A stretch of DNA of 64,000 bases from an uncultured Bacteroidales bacterium (GCA_905233895.1 CAJOFL010000005.1:1-64000); one strand, 5' to 3'. Counted from the stretch's first letter, positions 33,727 through 43,734 are shown. Numbers and translations: made by a program. The notes: generated by a model from the sequence alone, not told the origin.

Positions 33727-35010
33727 TTATTGTTCTTCGACGATGGATAGTCGTTTATTGTTGTTCATTAGTGGTAATTGCTCAACCAAGACCACATTAA
33801 TGTTTGTACCAAGTATTCTGTGCCAGTGGTCTTTGATTGTTAGTATTTCGTTGTCAGAAAACCGAGCATCTGCCACTATGCGGAAAGTAATGTCGTTGTT
33901 TCGGTGTTTCACCACTTGCCATCCGCTGATAGAGGGGAAGTGGTCGGCAAAATAGTGAGTGAAATTATGTACGGTTATAAGGGTTCCGTCGACTTCGATT
34001 AATGTTTCGCATTCGCGACCCATTATTCGCGTAATCTTTCCGTCACGTACTTCAACAAGGTCTTGGGTGTCATATCGTATGAACGGGTGAGCCATGTTCC
34101 AGAAGTCGGTGCTGACAACACGGCCGACCCCGTTAGTGACTGGCTGGTTATTGCTGTCAAGTATCTCGATAAAGCCGTAATATCCTGTCACGTGGTATCC
34201 GTCGTGTGCTGATGTCTCGTATGTGTTTGGAGTTCCTTCACAACTGTAGGAGTCGATGACATCGCATTCGAATGCCTGTTCTATCTCATTACGGTAAGTG
34301 TCGGGCAGGGTGGAACCTGTGGTAAAGATATGTTTTGGACGATGAATATATTGGCCTTTGTGGTCGTTGCGATATTTGGCCAACAGGTGCAGAGGGGCAG
34401 GGTAGGATCGGATATATTTTGGACGTTTTTTGTCTATGGTTGCAAGTATCTCATGAAGTGCAGAATCATCAAGGGAATAGAAAGGTATATATACACAATG
34501 GTTTACTATATCTTGCAATTGTTTCAATACCTGAGGACGTTTCCCATTGGCAATTTTCATGTACCAGTCGCCAAGATGGTAACCAGCCTGGTACCAGGTA
34601 CGTAGTTTCGCCGCCATATTGACAGAATAGGACACTTTCGTTTCATAGAACGAAAATGGTTCGCCTGTCGATCCGCTTGAACGCGATAGGATACGCTCCT
34701 TTTTGCTATAACAATCAGATGCAAATCGTTCAATACCTTCTTGTCGCATAATGGATTTCGACACTATCGGCAGTTGCTGCAGTTTTATTTCATCGGGAAT
34801 AAGCTTTGTGTCGGCAAACCATTCGCGATAAAATGGTACGTTGGCGGCTATATGGTTGAATAACAACTGCAGTCTCTCTTGCTGGAAGGCATCAAGTTCT
34901 TTCTGAGTCCAATACTCTGCTTTGCGTAGCAAATGCAGATACTTATGTACCTGTTCGCCACGCAGCAGGTCACTCAATGGCAGTATGATATGTTCATGTA
35001 GGAATGCCAT
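33727..35010 (-). CDS. CapK-like / phenylacetate-CoA ligase family protein
   Basis: This 427-residue protein of the AMP-forming ligase superfamily is the CapK-like type often seen in capsule loci. The ATP-binding loop reads SRSSGSTGEPF; later motifs are DSYSCEGTPNTYE, VSTDFWNMAHPFIRYDTQDL and GRECETLIEVDG. The substrate is unknown; activation of an acid used to decorate the sugar is one idea. The gene overlaps the upstream GT4 gene by 17 bases. Confidence 0.87.
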   Translation of the reverse strand: MAFLHEHIILPLSDLLRGEQVHKYLHLLRKAEYWTQKELDAFQQERLQLLFNHIAANVPFYREWFADTKLIPDEIKLQQLPIVSKSIMRQEGIERFASDCYSKKERILSRSSGSTGEPFSFYETKVSYSVNMAAKLRTWYQAGYHLGDWYMKIANGKRPQVLKQLQDIVNHCVYIPFYSLDDSALHEILATIDKKRPKYIRSYPAPLHLLAKYRNDHKGQYIHRPKHIFTTGSTLPDTYRNEIEQAFECDVIDSYSCEGTPNTYETSAHDGYHVTGYYGFIEILDSNNQPVTNGVGRVVSTDFWNMAHPFIRYDTQDLVEVRDGKITRIMGRECETLIEVDGTLITVHNFTHYFADHFPSISGWQVVKHRNNDITFRIVADARFSDNEILTIKDHWHRILGTNINVVLVEQLPLMNNNKRLSIVEEQ

Positions 35011-36001
35011 AGGCTGTGTGGATTTTGTCCTTAATATGTTCCCAAAGATATGACTTTACGGCGTTGTGCCCCTGTGCTGCTATTGCCAATGCAATAGGTT
35101 GGTTGTCTAGTGCCCAAAGCATCTTCTCTGCCAATTCCTTGTAATTGTCGGTCTCGAATAGCAGTCCAGTATTGTTGTCTTTTATCATATAGGGCACTCC
35201 ACCCACGCGGCTGGAAATTACCAGCAGGCCAGCGTTCATGGCTTCGAGCAGCGAAACCGGCATGTTGTCAACTTTGGGTGAGGAAAGCATTATGTCGGAC
35301 TGGTTTAGGTAGTTGTAGATCTCACTATTGTCTACTCTGCCTGGAAATGTGATATTTTGCAGGCCGAGTTGTCCGGCAAGTTGTTTCAGTTGCTCATGTT
35401 GCGTTCCCGTTCCTAAAAGAGTAAGTGAAGCGGTAGGATAACGTTCCTGCACCAGATTGAATGCCCGCAGGATGCAAGGGATATTGTACAGTTCCTCATG
35501 TGCACGGACGCATATATATTTCGGTTGCAGTTCCGTTCGTTGTCGGTATGCGATGCCATCCAGTTCTATGATATTGGGTATGACGGTGTATGGAATATGG
35601 TGTTGGTCGAATACTTTGGCCAAAAAACCGGATAGGACGATATTGGAGTCTGTACGCATCAGATAATGTCGCACCAGTCTGGAGCATTTATCGAAGAAGC
35701 CTTCTCCTCCTCCGCCGTGATAGGTCAGAACGATACGCTTCCCAAGCAGTCTGCCTACGGTTATCCCCACCACAGCCGGCATGAATCCCCAGTTGGAGCA
35801 GCAATGGATATGTAATATATCGTAATGCTTCGCTTCGCGATGCAGCTTGCATGGCATTACGAGTCGCCGAATGAATGCCCTTTTGGTATTGAAAATATCA
35901 GCGACATGTCCTTCTTCGCGCAAGTGACGTTGCAGAAGTTCCACCTGTCCGGAGATTCCTCCGACTCCAAGTCTATAATTGCATATCAGCAGAATCCTCA
36001 T
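34994..36001 (-). CDS. Glycosyltransferase family 4
   Basis: A GT-B retaining glycosyltransferase of 335 residues. It shows GVGGISGQVELLQRHL near the start, ICVRAHEELYNIPCILRAF at the hinge, and the donor-site motif PVSLLEAMNAGLLVISSRVGG. It acts at the inner face of the inner membrane to extend the lipid-linked chain; donor and acceptor are unknown. Confidence 0.93.
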   Translation of the reverse strand: MRILLICNYRLGVGGISGQVELLQRHLREEGHVADIFNTKRAFIRRLVMPCKLHREAKHYDILHIHCCSNWGFMPAVVGITVGRLLGKRIVLTYHGGGGEGFFDKCSRLVRHYLMRTDSNIVLSGFLAKVFDQHHIPYTVIPNIIELDGIAYRQRTELQPKYICVRAHEELYNIPCILRAFNLVQERYPTASLTLLGTGTQHEQLKQLAGQLGLQNITFPGRVDNSEIYNYLNQSDIMLSSPKVDNMPVSLLEAMNAGLLVISSRVGGVPYMIKDNNTGLLFETDNYKELAEKMLWALDNQPIALAIAAQGHNAVKSYLWEHIKDKIHTAYGIPT

Positions 36002-36005
36002 ATTG

Positions 36006-37409
36006 TCAGAATAATCCGCGTGAGCCGAGTTTGAAGAATGCCCAAGCGAAAGACATGATTGGCACTATCCAGTACCATATTTTTACGAAGCGATAGTTTT
36101 TGGCATTTAGCAGCGACATGCCATAGGCGGCAATTATAAGCAGTATGGGCAAGCCAGGTAGCAGGAAACGCTCCGAGTTGGCGAATCCGCTGGTCGACAC
36201 GATGCCAAGGTAGGCCGCGACGAATGAACCTAATAGAGACAAGTTGCGCCAGTTCTTGGTAATAAAGATGACACTGAACACTGCAATGAGCACAAATGCT
36301 CCCAAGAAGTTTCTAACGAAGTTGCCGCCGCTGAGCATCTGCTGTGTATATTGTTCGTCGACATCCACCATCGTCGGGAATGGCAGCACGAACATCATGG
36401 GCGCCATCACAGTACCGGTAGCATATTTTGCCCAGTGGTTACCTCCGGCAGTTTGTTGGGCCCGTTTGTTTGCTTGGTTGGTGTCACGTTGTTCCCACAA
36501 AATCTCACTCTCATTAGTTATTGTGCCACCTACCAATAGTGTTGCAGCCAACACGCCCCAGGTTATGAGCATTATTCGTTTCCCTCGACCAATAACAGAG
36601 GTGTTTGTGAATATTAATGCTGTTACCAATGAAAAGACTGCGGCTGCTCCTATGACCGTGCGGAAAGTGAAAAGTGACAGTGCAAGCAATACCGGTATGG
36701 CAATGGTGAAGACATTATAGTGTTTTGTGCGTATAAGGTAATCGGCCCGTTCCAGGAATGCCATCATCAAGAATATCATCTCGGTCTCTTTCAGATGCAG
36801 ACCGCAGTAAAAAATAAGATTGGGCATAAAACAAGCCATTATTCCTGCCAATCTTCCCGGCTCCTCGCCTATATTGCGTTTTGAGACATTGTATATCAAT
36901 AGCACCGTTACGGCGCTGATAATGGCTTTGAGGATACGTGTGATGAAAATGTTTGGCCCTATGATTTTGTATAGAAATATCAGATACAGCAAGTATCCGG
37001 AATCGGACAGGTCTTTATAGTTGCCAAACAGATAGTCGTTAGTCACGCTCCATTTCTCGGTTGCCAGCCACGCTCCATCCTCCCAGTAGCCTACCGAATC
37101 GGCAGCATCGAATTCGAACGGCATTCCTGTTTTTATGATGTAAAAAAAGTAACTGAATATCACCCATGCAACACGTAGGCCCAGTGCGGTAAGGAATAGG
37201 TTGCGCAACAAGGCTTTTCGAGGTATGGCCTGCCATTTTTTGCTGCAATATGAGGTTAGTAGAAAAAATCCCACTACCCACATTATTCCCATGGCAATAT
37301 ATAGGATATTCATGGCATGGCGGAAGAAGAATATGGTTACCGCCGCCAGCGCTCCTAGGTAGAGATAGATGCCTTTTGTGGCTATTTGTCTTGGTAAATA
37401 TGGAATCAT
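36006..37409 (-). CDS. Polytopic membrane protein, possible polymerase or GT-C enzyme
   Basis: The protein (467 residues) has about ten to eleven hydrophobic segments. A loop after the second or third segment holds FEFDAADSVGYWEDGAWLA, which resembles the acidic first loop of GT-C glycosyltransferases of the GT39/ArnT type. It could also serve as a Wzy-like polymerase. I do not recognise a specific family. It is the only polytopic protein within the polysaccharide locus besides the ABC permease and the acyltransferase; no Wzx flippase was found. Confidence 0.75.
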   Translation of the reverse strand: MIPYLPRQIATKGIYLYLGALAAVTIFFFRHAMNILYIAMGIMWVVGFFLLTSYCSKKWQAIPRKALLRNLFLTALGLRVAWVIFSYFFYIIKTGMPFEFDAADSVGYWEDGAWLATEKWSVTNDYLFGNYKDLSDSGYLLYLIFLYKIIGPNIFITRILKAIISAVTVLLIYNVSKRNIGEEPGRLAGIMACFMPNLIFYCGLHLKETEMIFLMMAFLERADYLIRTKHYNVFTIAIPVLLALSLFTFRTVIGAAAVFSLVTALIFTNTSVIGRGKRIMLITWGVLAATLLVGGTITNESEILWEQRDTNQANKRAQQTAGGNHWAKYATGTVMAPMMFVLPFPTMVDVDEQYTQQMLSGGNFVRNFLGAFVLIAVFSVIFITKNWRNLSLLGSFVAAYLGIVSTSGFANSERFLLPGLPILLIIAAYGMSLLNAKNYRFVKIWYWIVPIMSFAWAFFKLGSRGLF

Positions 37410-37431
37410 TTATTGAAGGTGTATATTAAAA

Positions 37432-37455
37432 GACTTCGAGACATCGAGACTTCAA
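37432..37455 (+). repeat. Short GACTTCGA array without a gene
   Basis: Three 8-base units, GACTTCGA, GACATCGA and GACTTCAA, lie just beyond the stop codon of the glycosyltransferase gene at 37461. The unit is the same as in the arrays around the four-helix-bundle gene at 60.1-60.4 kb. No such gene is present here. Confidence 0.8.
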
Positions 37456-37460
37456 GTATC

Positions 37461-38198
37461 TTATCTTTTGTTCTGATTGAGTTTTTCGAGGCGTCTTTTT
37501 AGCTTAATGAGTTTGGTCATGTTCTCCTGTCCAACAATGTTTTGTACTATCCCTTTCCATCCACAATCCTTTGTAGACCACGAGGCCAGTCCTTTATGCT
37601 CGCAGTAGGTGTTTCCGGTGCGTATGTATTCGCCGGTGGTATGGTGAGGGGAGAAGTAGTCCACTGGATACACGTGCAGGTCTTTATAGTCTTGCTCGCT
37701 GCCATCCTGACGGAAGCCGTTTGATGCCATTATTGCTGTGATAAACTGCACGTTGGTGGTGAGGTCGGGAGTTCCGTCAGGTTTCAGGAAGTGTCGGTCG
37801 TTATATGCATTTAGCATCTCGCTCACCCATTCGCCACCAGCCTCTGAGGCGCATACCCCCATCATAACCGGATTGTGCTTACTTCCTTCAATACCAGCGA
37901 AAGCTTTATTGTGAAGCAAGTCGTCGAATGGTTTGTGGACTTCGAAGTCGACATCCAGGTATACCCCGCCTTCCGTCGACAATGCATATAGTCGTATATA
38001 ATCACTGACAAAGGCGTATTTGCCGGCGGCATAGGCCTCTGCTGTATAGGGGGTGCTGTTTACATCGAAGTTGTTCTCATTCCACAATTTGTAATTCCAG
38101 TTAGGCATATATTTATGCCACGATGCGATGCAGTCTTGCGCCAGTTGTGGCAGGGGGGAGTTCCCCTGCCAGCAGTAGTGTATTGTACGTGGTATCAT
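37461..38198 (-). CDS. Glycosyltransferase family 32
   Basis: This 245-residue enzyme has the GT32 (DXD sugar-binding) pattern: start MIPRTIHYCWQG, KYAFVSDYIRLYAL, and the metal-binding DXD as GGVYLDVDFEV. Such enzymes are frequent in Bacteroidota capsule loci. Its stop is directly followed by a short repeat array. Its start overlaps the upstream GT2 gene by four bases. Confidence 0.93.
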   Translation of the reverse strand: MIPRTIHYCWQGNSPLPQLAQDCIASWHKYMPNWNYKLWNENNFDVNSTPYTAEAYAAGKYAFVSDYIRLYALSTEGGVYLDVDFEVHKPFDDLLHNKAFAGIEGSKHNPVMMGVCASEAGGEWVSEMLNAYNDRHFLKPDGTPDLTTNVQFITAIMASNGFRQDGSEQDYKDLHVYPVDYFSPHHTTGEYIRTGNTYCEHKGLASWSTKDCGWKGIVQNIVGQENMTKLIKLKRRLEKLNQNKR

Positions 38199-39169
38199 TT
38201 TGCTCGTATTAGTTGGAACGCTTCACGATAGCCTTGCAACATTGCTTTTATTGCAGGCCATCGGTTGGGGAGGAGGTTAATTGCTATGTTGTAGATTGCG
38301 TAATTCACGATTCCGTAGATGCCACCCAAGAGGTTGTGCATGCTTCGATGGTTACTCCAGATATGGCGATACCAGAATATAGTTCGGTTGCGGGCAATGG
38401 TGTAAAGGCGATTTCGTCTTGCCGTTAGTGCATCAGGAGCGGGTCGCCCTGCAGCCGCATCGAGGTGGATGAAATCCGTAGTTTGGGTGTAGGCAATGAG
38501 GCCTCCTTGCAGGTATAGTTTATAGTAAAACACGGCATCGTCGTATGCGGCATAGGACGAAATACTCCCTTGTTCCAACCATCGTTCGTCTTCAAAGTGT
38601 ACTGCTTTGGCTTTGTCTGCTTTAATAAAAAAACACGCAAATGCTCCAGTCTGGCATAGTCCGTCTTCGCAATTGACGTATGTACGATGTCCACCTGTGG
38701 CGGATATTGTATCAAACCATTGTGACTTACGACAACTATAAAATGCTTGGCCTGTGAATGCAAGGCGCATTCGGTTAATGATTTGTTGGATACTTGTATG
38801 TTTCTGGATTGCATTTGAGCTGTTCTTTTCTAGCCCATCGCCATAGGCCAGTACACAGTCTAACCCGCGTTTTTGAAGTGTGTTATATAGTTCTTCTGCG
38901 AAATTGGGAGGAAAGTCAAGGTCGTCATCCAGTACTAGCAGATAGTCGCCCAGTGCCTCTTTGATACCAGCAGCCCGTTGCGATACCATCCCTTTGTCAC
39001 TGTAAACGACTCTTTCGTTTCCAAGAGTATAGTCTAGATTATAACCATGGGGAATGACAACGATAACCTCTGCTGGAGGTATTGTCTGCTTCTCGATGGC
39101 ACTGAGCATCTGTCGGTACTTCTCGCCAGTGTTTCCAAGGGTTCGGATGACTATGGAGTAGTTAAACAT
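38195..39169 (-). CDS. Glycosyltransferase family 2
   Basis: A GT-A inverting-type glycosyltransferase of 324 residues. The N-terminal fold begins FNYSIVIRTLGNTGEKYRQM; the metal site is LVLDDDLDFP (Asp triplet). A His- and Trp-rich C-terminal half carries the acceptor site. The donor sugar is unknown. The start overlaps the preceding gene by eight bases. Confidence 0.92.
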   Translation of the reverse strand: MFNYSIVIRTLGNTGEKYRQMLSAIEKQTIPPAEVIVVIPHGYNLDYTLGNERVVYSDKGMVSQRAAGIKEALGDYLLVLDDDLDFPPNFAEELYNTLQKRGLDCVLAYGDGLEKNSSNAIQKHTSIQQIINRMRLAFTGQAFYSCRKSQWFDTISATGGHRTYVNCEDGLCQTGAFACFFIKADKAKAVHFEDERWLEQGSISSYAAYDDAVFYYKLYLQGGLIAYTQTTDFIHLDAAAGRPAPDALTARRNRLYTIARNRTIFWYRHIWSNHRSMHNLLGGIYGIVNYAIYNIAINLLPNRWPAIKAMLQGYREAFQLIRAK

Positions 39170-40109
39170 GCTTCAGGAATTGTTTCATTCTTGCCCCAAT
39201 TTTTAGAGCTTGAAGTCTGAATTTGAGATATAGGACGGGTCTCTGATATAGTTTTTGAGTTTTGGTTGGCTGATGGCTCCAATTTACTTTTGCAAGTTCT
39301 TTGCGCGCTGCTTCCTTGTATTTGTCATTAACCAAGTAGGACATTAGGCCGTAGGTTCTGAGATTGTCTACCAGTTGTTTGTAGTCGTTATTACTTTCTT
39401 CAATGGATTCTAGATCGCCTAGGTGCCAAAGCATGTGTTCTTTGGGATTGCGCAAATGGTGTGTACCACGGTAGGTGATATCTACGTCTTGGTTGTAGTT
39501 ACTTAGCGGTTTATTTAGCAGGACGACACTGTGTTTCAGTGCAGTATGGATCCAAAGAAGGAAGTCTTCGCCGAGTTTTATATCGGTCGGGAATCCTCCT
39601 TGCTCCTCGAATATCGTCCTCGGCATGCTGACGGCTCCAGTCCATAGAGGCATGCAAAGGGTCTTGGCATATACGCGACAGTAGTTGATTTCACCTTCTA
39701 GGAACCCGTCGTCAACACCAATGGGCGCTATACGGCAGACACCGTTTTTGACAATGTAATAGTTTGTACCGTAAATGCCTGCATCGGGATGGCGTTTGAT
39801 GAGGACGGACATCTCCTCGAGGAAGGAGGGTTCCCACCAGTCGTCGGCGTCAAGGAATGTGATGAATGGTGCAGCACTTGATGCCACTCCTTTGTTGCGG
39901 GCGGAGCCAACACCGGAATTGGCCTGTTGTATCACATGAATACGTGGGTCGGTAAATGATTTTGCAACGTCACCACTACCGTCAGTAGATCCGTCGTCGA
40001 CAATCCAAAGTTCCCAATTAATGTAAGTCTGCCCAATGACACTCTCCACGGCCTTTCGGACATAGGGCGCCTTGTTGTAGAGGGGCATTATGACGGAGAA
40101 GTAAGGCAT
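39162..40109 (-). CDS. Glycosyltransferase family 2
   Basis: A classic GT2 enzyme (315 residues): FSVIMPLYNKAPYVRKAVES, nucleotide-site VDDGSTDGSGD and metal-site FLDADDWWEP. The C-terminal part resembles acceptor domains of capsule glycosyltransferases. It lies two bases from the following upstream gene, in tight operon order. Confidence 0.95.
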   Translation of the reverse strand: MPYFSVIMPLYNKAPYVRKAVESVIGQTYINWELWIVDDGSTDGSGDVAKSFTDPRIHVIQQANSGVGSARNKGVASSAAPFITFLDADDWWEPSFLEEMSVLIKRHPDAGIYGTNYYIVKNGVCRIAPIGVDDGFLEGEINYCRVYAKTLCMPLWTGAVSMPRTIFEEQGGFPTDIKLGEDFLLWIHTALKHSVVLLNKPLSNYNQDVDITYRGTHHLRNPKEHMLWHLGDLESIEESNNDYKQLVDNLRTYGLMSYLVNDKYKEAARKELAKVNWSHQPTKTQKLYQRPVLYLKFRLQALKIGARMKQFLKHV

Positions 40110-40111
40110 CG

Positions 40112-41104
40112 CTAAATAATCTTTTTTAGTAGCCAGTCAATAATGCGTATGGGCAGGCGATGTGAATATGGTTGTGAGTGTTGCAGATAACAATGTAGAA
40201 CACGGATGTAAATAGGTGGGGTATAGTTTATGCCTGCCAGTTTAATGTCTGGATTGTTCCAAATACAGAGTGATTTGAATTTCCGTATTCCGTTTCGTCG
40301 AATGATGGCCATTGTCTCGTCGATATAATGTTGCCCGTGGTCTATGCTTTGTACAAGTGAGTTGAGGCGCTGTTCTCCATTGCTAGTTGTGAGATTAATG
40401 TCTTGCTCAAGCTTGTGAAGCCTAGGTATATAGTGGTATGTACGGTAAAGGGTTACACTGCTGATACGATGTTGCAACTTGTCAATGGTAGAAACCTGAT
40501 AGAAGTCGTTTTTGTTGCGGGTGCGTATATTGTTGATTCGTGCCAGATGCACGAAACGTATCTCGTCAATTGGGATATATCTAGCTGTTAATGTGCATGG
40601 TATGCGTGCTTCGTGGATGGCTTTCTTTTCATTATTGGCATATAGTTCGGATAAGTTGGTTTTGGAGTCGAAGTGACATGCCCACTCGGCTGGTTCCAGT
40701 GGAGCACTGTCTTCGTGGCAGAAATCATTAATCATATTTTGCCAGCGGAAACAGAAAATGCAGTTGGGTTGTGAATTTAGAATAGTATTCCATCCTTCTG
40801 ATTTGATGAATCCTTCGGAAAGGAATTCATCAGCGTCCATGGCAAAGACTATTTTGTCACCAGCGATTTTGTCCACTTCTCTGAATAGAAGGAGACGCAC
40901 ATTTGCTTGGTGCATCTCTTCCATTGGATTATCTATTATTGTGACTTTAGGGAAACGGGTGGCTATTTCGCGACTGCCGTCGGTGGAGTGTTGGTCAGCT
41001 ATAATTATACTGTCGGCCCATGAGGAGCAGTGTGTGAGGAACGCTTCCAATACCCATGCCTCGTTGCGAACAGGGGTGACGACTATCAGTTTCGGTTTAT
41101 CCAT
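40112..41104 (-). CDS. Glycosyltransferase family 2-like protein
   Basis: This protein has a GT2-like N-terminus (KLIVVTPVRNEAWVLEAFL, ADQHSTDGSRE, AMDADEFL) of the Glyco_tranf_2_4 type. I place the start at MDKPKLIV (41104), where ATGGATAA overlaps the stop of the preceding gene, instead of an in-frame ATG 25 codons upstream inside that gene. The protein then has 330 residues. Donor and acceptor are unknown. Confidence 0.88.
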   Translation of the reverse strand: MDKPKLIVVTPVRNEAWVLEAFLTHCSSWADSIIIADQHSTDGSREIATRFPKVTIIDNPMEEMHQANVRLLLFREVDKIAGDKIVFAMDADEFLSEGFIKSEGWNTILNSQPNCIFCFRWQNMINDFCHEDSAPLEPAEWACHFDSKTNLSELYANNEKKAIHEARIPCTLTARYIPIDEIRFVHLARINNIRTRNKNDFYQVSTIDKLQHRISSVTLYRTYHYIPRLHKLEQDINLTTSNGEQRLNSLVQSIDHGQHYIDETMAIIRRNGIRKFKSLCIWNNPDIKLAGINYTPPIYIRVLHCYLQHSQPYSHRLPIRIIDWLLKKII

Positions 41105-42017
41105 TGGTATTTGATGAAAGAGATGAGAAAAGGGTGGGTGATATGCGAATGAGTGCGTAGTTGATTCGGTGTCGGACACGGGTACGGCTTACGGTGCGGT
41201 ATAGGTGCCAGTCGACGAGGGGCTGTAAGGACTTGCTTTCATTGCGGTTGGCACCGACGAAGGCCACCTGGTAGTGGTTGGTGATTGCACGGTAGACGAC
41301 GCTGCGGTCCAAATTGTTGCGCTGAGTGAAAATGGCAGCCAGGTCGTTGGCTATGCGTAGCATGTCTTGTCGGCTTCGGAAGCTGCGGGTTGTCATAATA
41401 CTTCCTGGTCGGATGCGATAGTGGTAGAAGGAATATGGGATAACTTTCACCTCTTTCGCCACAAGGCAGGCACGTGGGGTGAAGTGGTTGTCTTCGTGCA
41501 GGATACCCACGCGGAAACGGAGCGTGTTGTCCTCTAGGAATTTCCGTCGGTAGCAGCGCAGGACTACACAGACGAACGGAAACTCGTGGTGTTCGATTGC
41601 ATGTCGGTTGTAGTAACTCCACCCTGAATCGAAAGCCTCTTGTGCAGGGCTCTCTTCTTTGCTTCCCATCCAGCCGCCAAAACATATCATGTCGGCATTG
41701 TCGAGATGGTTGCTGAGGCAGCTTAGCGTATTGTTCTCCAACCAGTCATCGCTGTCAAGGAAGAGAATATAGTCACCAGTGGCGGCAGCGAGGCCTGTGT
41801 TACGGGCGGCGCTGAGGCCACCGTTGGGTTGGCTGATGATGCGGATACGGCTGTCGCGCGAGGCGTAGCCGTCAAGGATACGGGCGCTGCTGTCGGTTGA
41901 GCCGTCGTTGACGCAAATGGCCTCCCAGTCATCGAAATCCTGCCGCAGTAGGCTTTCGAGACAGTCGGCAAGGTAGGCTTCGACGTTGTAGACTGGTACT
42001 ATTATTGAGAATCGCAT
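41097..42017 (-). CDS. Glycosyltransferase family 2
   Basis: GT2 enzyme of 306 residues: FSIIVPVYNVEAYLADCLES, VNDGSTDSSARI, LFLDSDDWLE and the later EDNHFTPRACL (general base region). It belongs to the run of glycosyltransferases that share overlapping ends. Specificity cannot be told from sequence. Confidence 0.94.
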   Translation of the reverse strand: MRFSIIVPVYNVEAYLADCLESLLRQDFDDWEAICVNDGSTDSSARILDGYASRDSRIRIISQPNGGLSAARNTGLAAATGDYILFLDSDDWLENNTLSCLSNHLDNADMICFGGWMGSKEESPAQEAFDSGWSYYNRHAIEHHEFPFVCVVLRCYRRKFLEDNTLRFRVGILHEDNHFTPRACLVAKEVKVIPYSFYHYRIRPGSIMTTRSFRSRQDMLRIANDLAAIFTQRNNLDRSVVYRAITNHYQVAFVGANRNESKSLQPLVDWHLYRTVSRTRVRHRINYALIRISPTLFSSLSSNTNG

Positions 42018-42022
42018 GACGT

Positions 42023-42715
42023 TCAGTCGGGTTGGACGATATTGAGTCGGTCGAGTTCGAGGGGAGCGTAGTCTGTGCGCACGGTACGGCCGTTGGTGGT
42101 GACGGCGGTGCGGAATCCCAGTCGGTGGCAGATGTCGAGTGTGTCGGCGTTGTAAGCGCCGTGGGGGAAAGAGAAGTGCGACACCTCGTGCCCGAGTAAT
42201 GTTTCGAGGGCCTGTCTGGATTCAGCAATCTCCTTGTACTGTTGGTCGTAGATCAAGGTGTCGAGTTTTGGGTGGCCGACGGTGTGGGCACCGATGGTGC
42301 AGAGGGGGTCGGTGTCCATTTTGCGAAGTTCGTCGGTGCATATACCGAGTTGTTTGCCAGGATACCACCACATTGGTAATTGATTGTCAATAAAACCGGT
42401 AGTGACATATACGGTGAAGGGGATGCCCATCCGTTTGAATAGCGGGTAGCCAAGGGTGTAGTTGTCGCGATAGCCGTCGTCGAGGGTTATGCATATCCAG
42501 TGGCGCGAATCCCTGATATTGTCGAGGCTGACGAAGTGCCATCCTTGCCGTTGGCGTTCCACGATACGTTCTTCCAGCCAGTCAGGAGTCACTTCAAGCA
42601 CCCGTTGGTCGGGCTGTTCGCTGCGTTGTTCCACCACACGGTGAAGCATCCATACTTCGCCGATTTTGGGGTTCAATAGGTTGTGTATCTTGCGTTTCAG
42701 ACTCATTCTTGTCAT
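42023..42715 (-). CDS. Polysaccharide deacetylase (NodB-type)
   Basis: This 230-residue protein has the NodB domain core: ITLDDGYRDNYT with the metal-binding Asp pair, HTVGHPKL with the His ligands (HxxxH-type), and FSFPHGAYN. It lacks a signal peptide. It may deacetylate an N-acetylated sugar unit before export. It overlaps the upstream GT2 gene by four bases. Confidence 0.9.
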   Translation of the reverse strand: MTRMSLKRKIHNLLNPKIGEVWMLHRVVEQRSEQPDQRVLEVTPDWLEERIVERQRQGWHFVSLDNIRDSRHWICITLDDGYRDNYTLGYPLFKRMGIPFTVYVTTGFIDNQLPMWWYPGKQLGICTDELRKMDTDPLCTIGAHTVGHPKLDTLIYDQQYKEIAESRQALETLLGHEVSHFSFPHGAYNADTLDICHRLGFRTAVTTNGRTVRTDYAPLELDRLNIVQPD

Positions 42716-43734
42716 GCTTTGCGGCCGAGAAGGCTTTTAGCGAGGAACTTGGATTCGTATTTCGCTCCTGTGCGGAGGGCGATACCGCTATGCAGGTAGT
42801 TGATATAGTGAGGGATGGAGTAGCCGCTGGCGAAGTGGTTTTCTACGGCGGTCTGATACAGGGCTAGGCGTAGATGCTTTGCAAGTCGGGCCTTGAGGAC
42901 TTCCGCTTTGATGCGGCGGCTGCGGTTGTTGGCTTCCATAAGTCGGCCAGCGAAGGCTTTCCGCTCCCGTAGGTCGCTCTTCGACTCAATTGTACCTTTT
43001 ACGAACCGTAAGCAGAAGTAGTCCATCTCGCTGTCAGTCAGTTCGTCGCTGAGCCATTGGAGCATATAGCGTCGCACTTCTGCTACCTTGCGTTGTTGCT
43101 CTTCGCGCCTCGAGGAGCATATCTGTGTGGGGTGCATGCGATAGCGGAAGAGGGTGTCGTCCACGTTGTGCATCCTGGTGACTCTCAAGCAGTCGGCCCA
43201 GAAGCGATAGTCTTCGGCTGGGAATGCGTCGCTGCGGTAGCGGAGGTTGTTGTGCCGCACCACTTCCATTCTTACGGTTGGCACGATTATTGTGCACTCA
43301 AACAGCATGTTGGCGGCAATCTCGTTATGTTCTTCGGGGAAGCGTACCAGCGACTGTATGCTGCCGAATCGTTCGAATCCGCCGCCGCAGACTCCCGCGT
43401 CGGGATTCGCATCGAGGGCTGCCACCTCACTCGCCAGCCAGTGTGGCAGGGCAATATCGTCGCCATCCATACGGGCAAAGAGTTCGGTGTCAATGAGTTC
43501 TAGACCCCGGTTGAGGTTCTCGGACAGCCCTACGTTACGTTCGTTCTCGACCAATCGGATGCGAGGGTCTGACAATGAGCGTACTACGGCTACTGTGTCG
43601 TCGGTTGAGCAGTCGTCGACGACCAGTAGTTGGAAGTCGGTAAACGTTTGGTTAAGAACGCTTTCAACGGCTTCTTTTACGTATGGACCCACGTTATAGG
43701 TGGGCATCAGTACTGTCAGGCGGGGTTTGTTCAT
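42712..43734 (-). CDS. Glycosyltransferase family 2
   Basis: GT2 enzyme of 340 residues: LTVLMPTYNVGPYVKEAVES, VDDCSTDDTVAV, and metal-site ARMDGDDIALP. The C-terminal 100 residues are basic and helical. An 11-base repeat (site C) lies immediately before its start codon and separates it from the next gene by 101 bases, the largest gap within the glycosyltransferase run. Confidence 0.94.
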   Translation of the reverse strand: MNKPRLTVLMPTYNVGPYVKEAVESVLNQTFTDFQLLVVDDCSTDDTVAVVRSLSDPRIRLVENERNVGLSENLNRGLELIDTELFARMDGDDIALPHWLASEVAALDANPDAGVCGGGFERFGSIQSLVRFPEEHNEIAANMLFECTIIVPTVRMEVVRHNNLRYRSDAFPAEDYRFWADCLRVTRMHNVDDTLFRYRMHPTQICSSRREEQQRKVAEVRRYMLQWLSDELTDSEMDYFCLRFVKGTIESKSDLRERKAFAGRLMEANNRSRRIKAEVLKARLAKHLRLALYQTAVENHFASGYSIPHYINYLHSGIALRTGAKYESKFLAKSLLGRKA

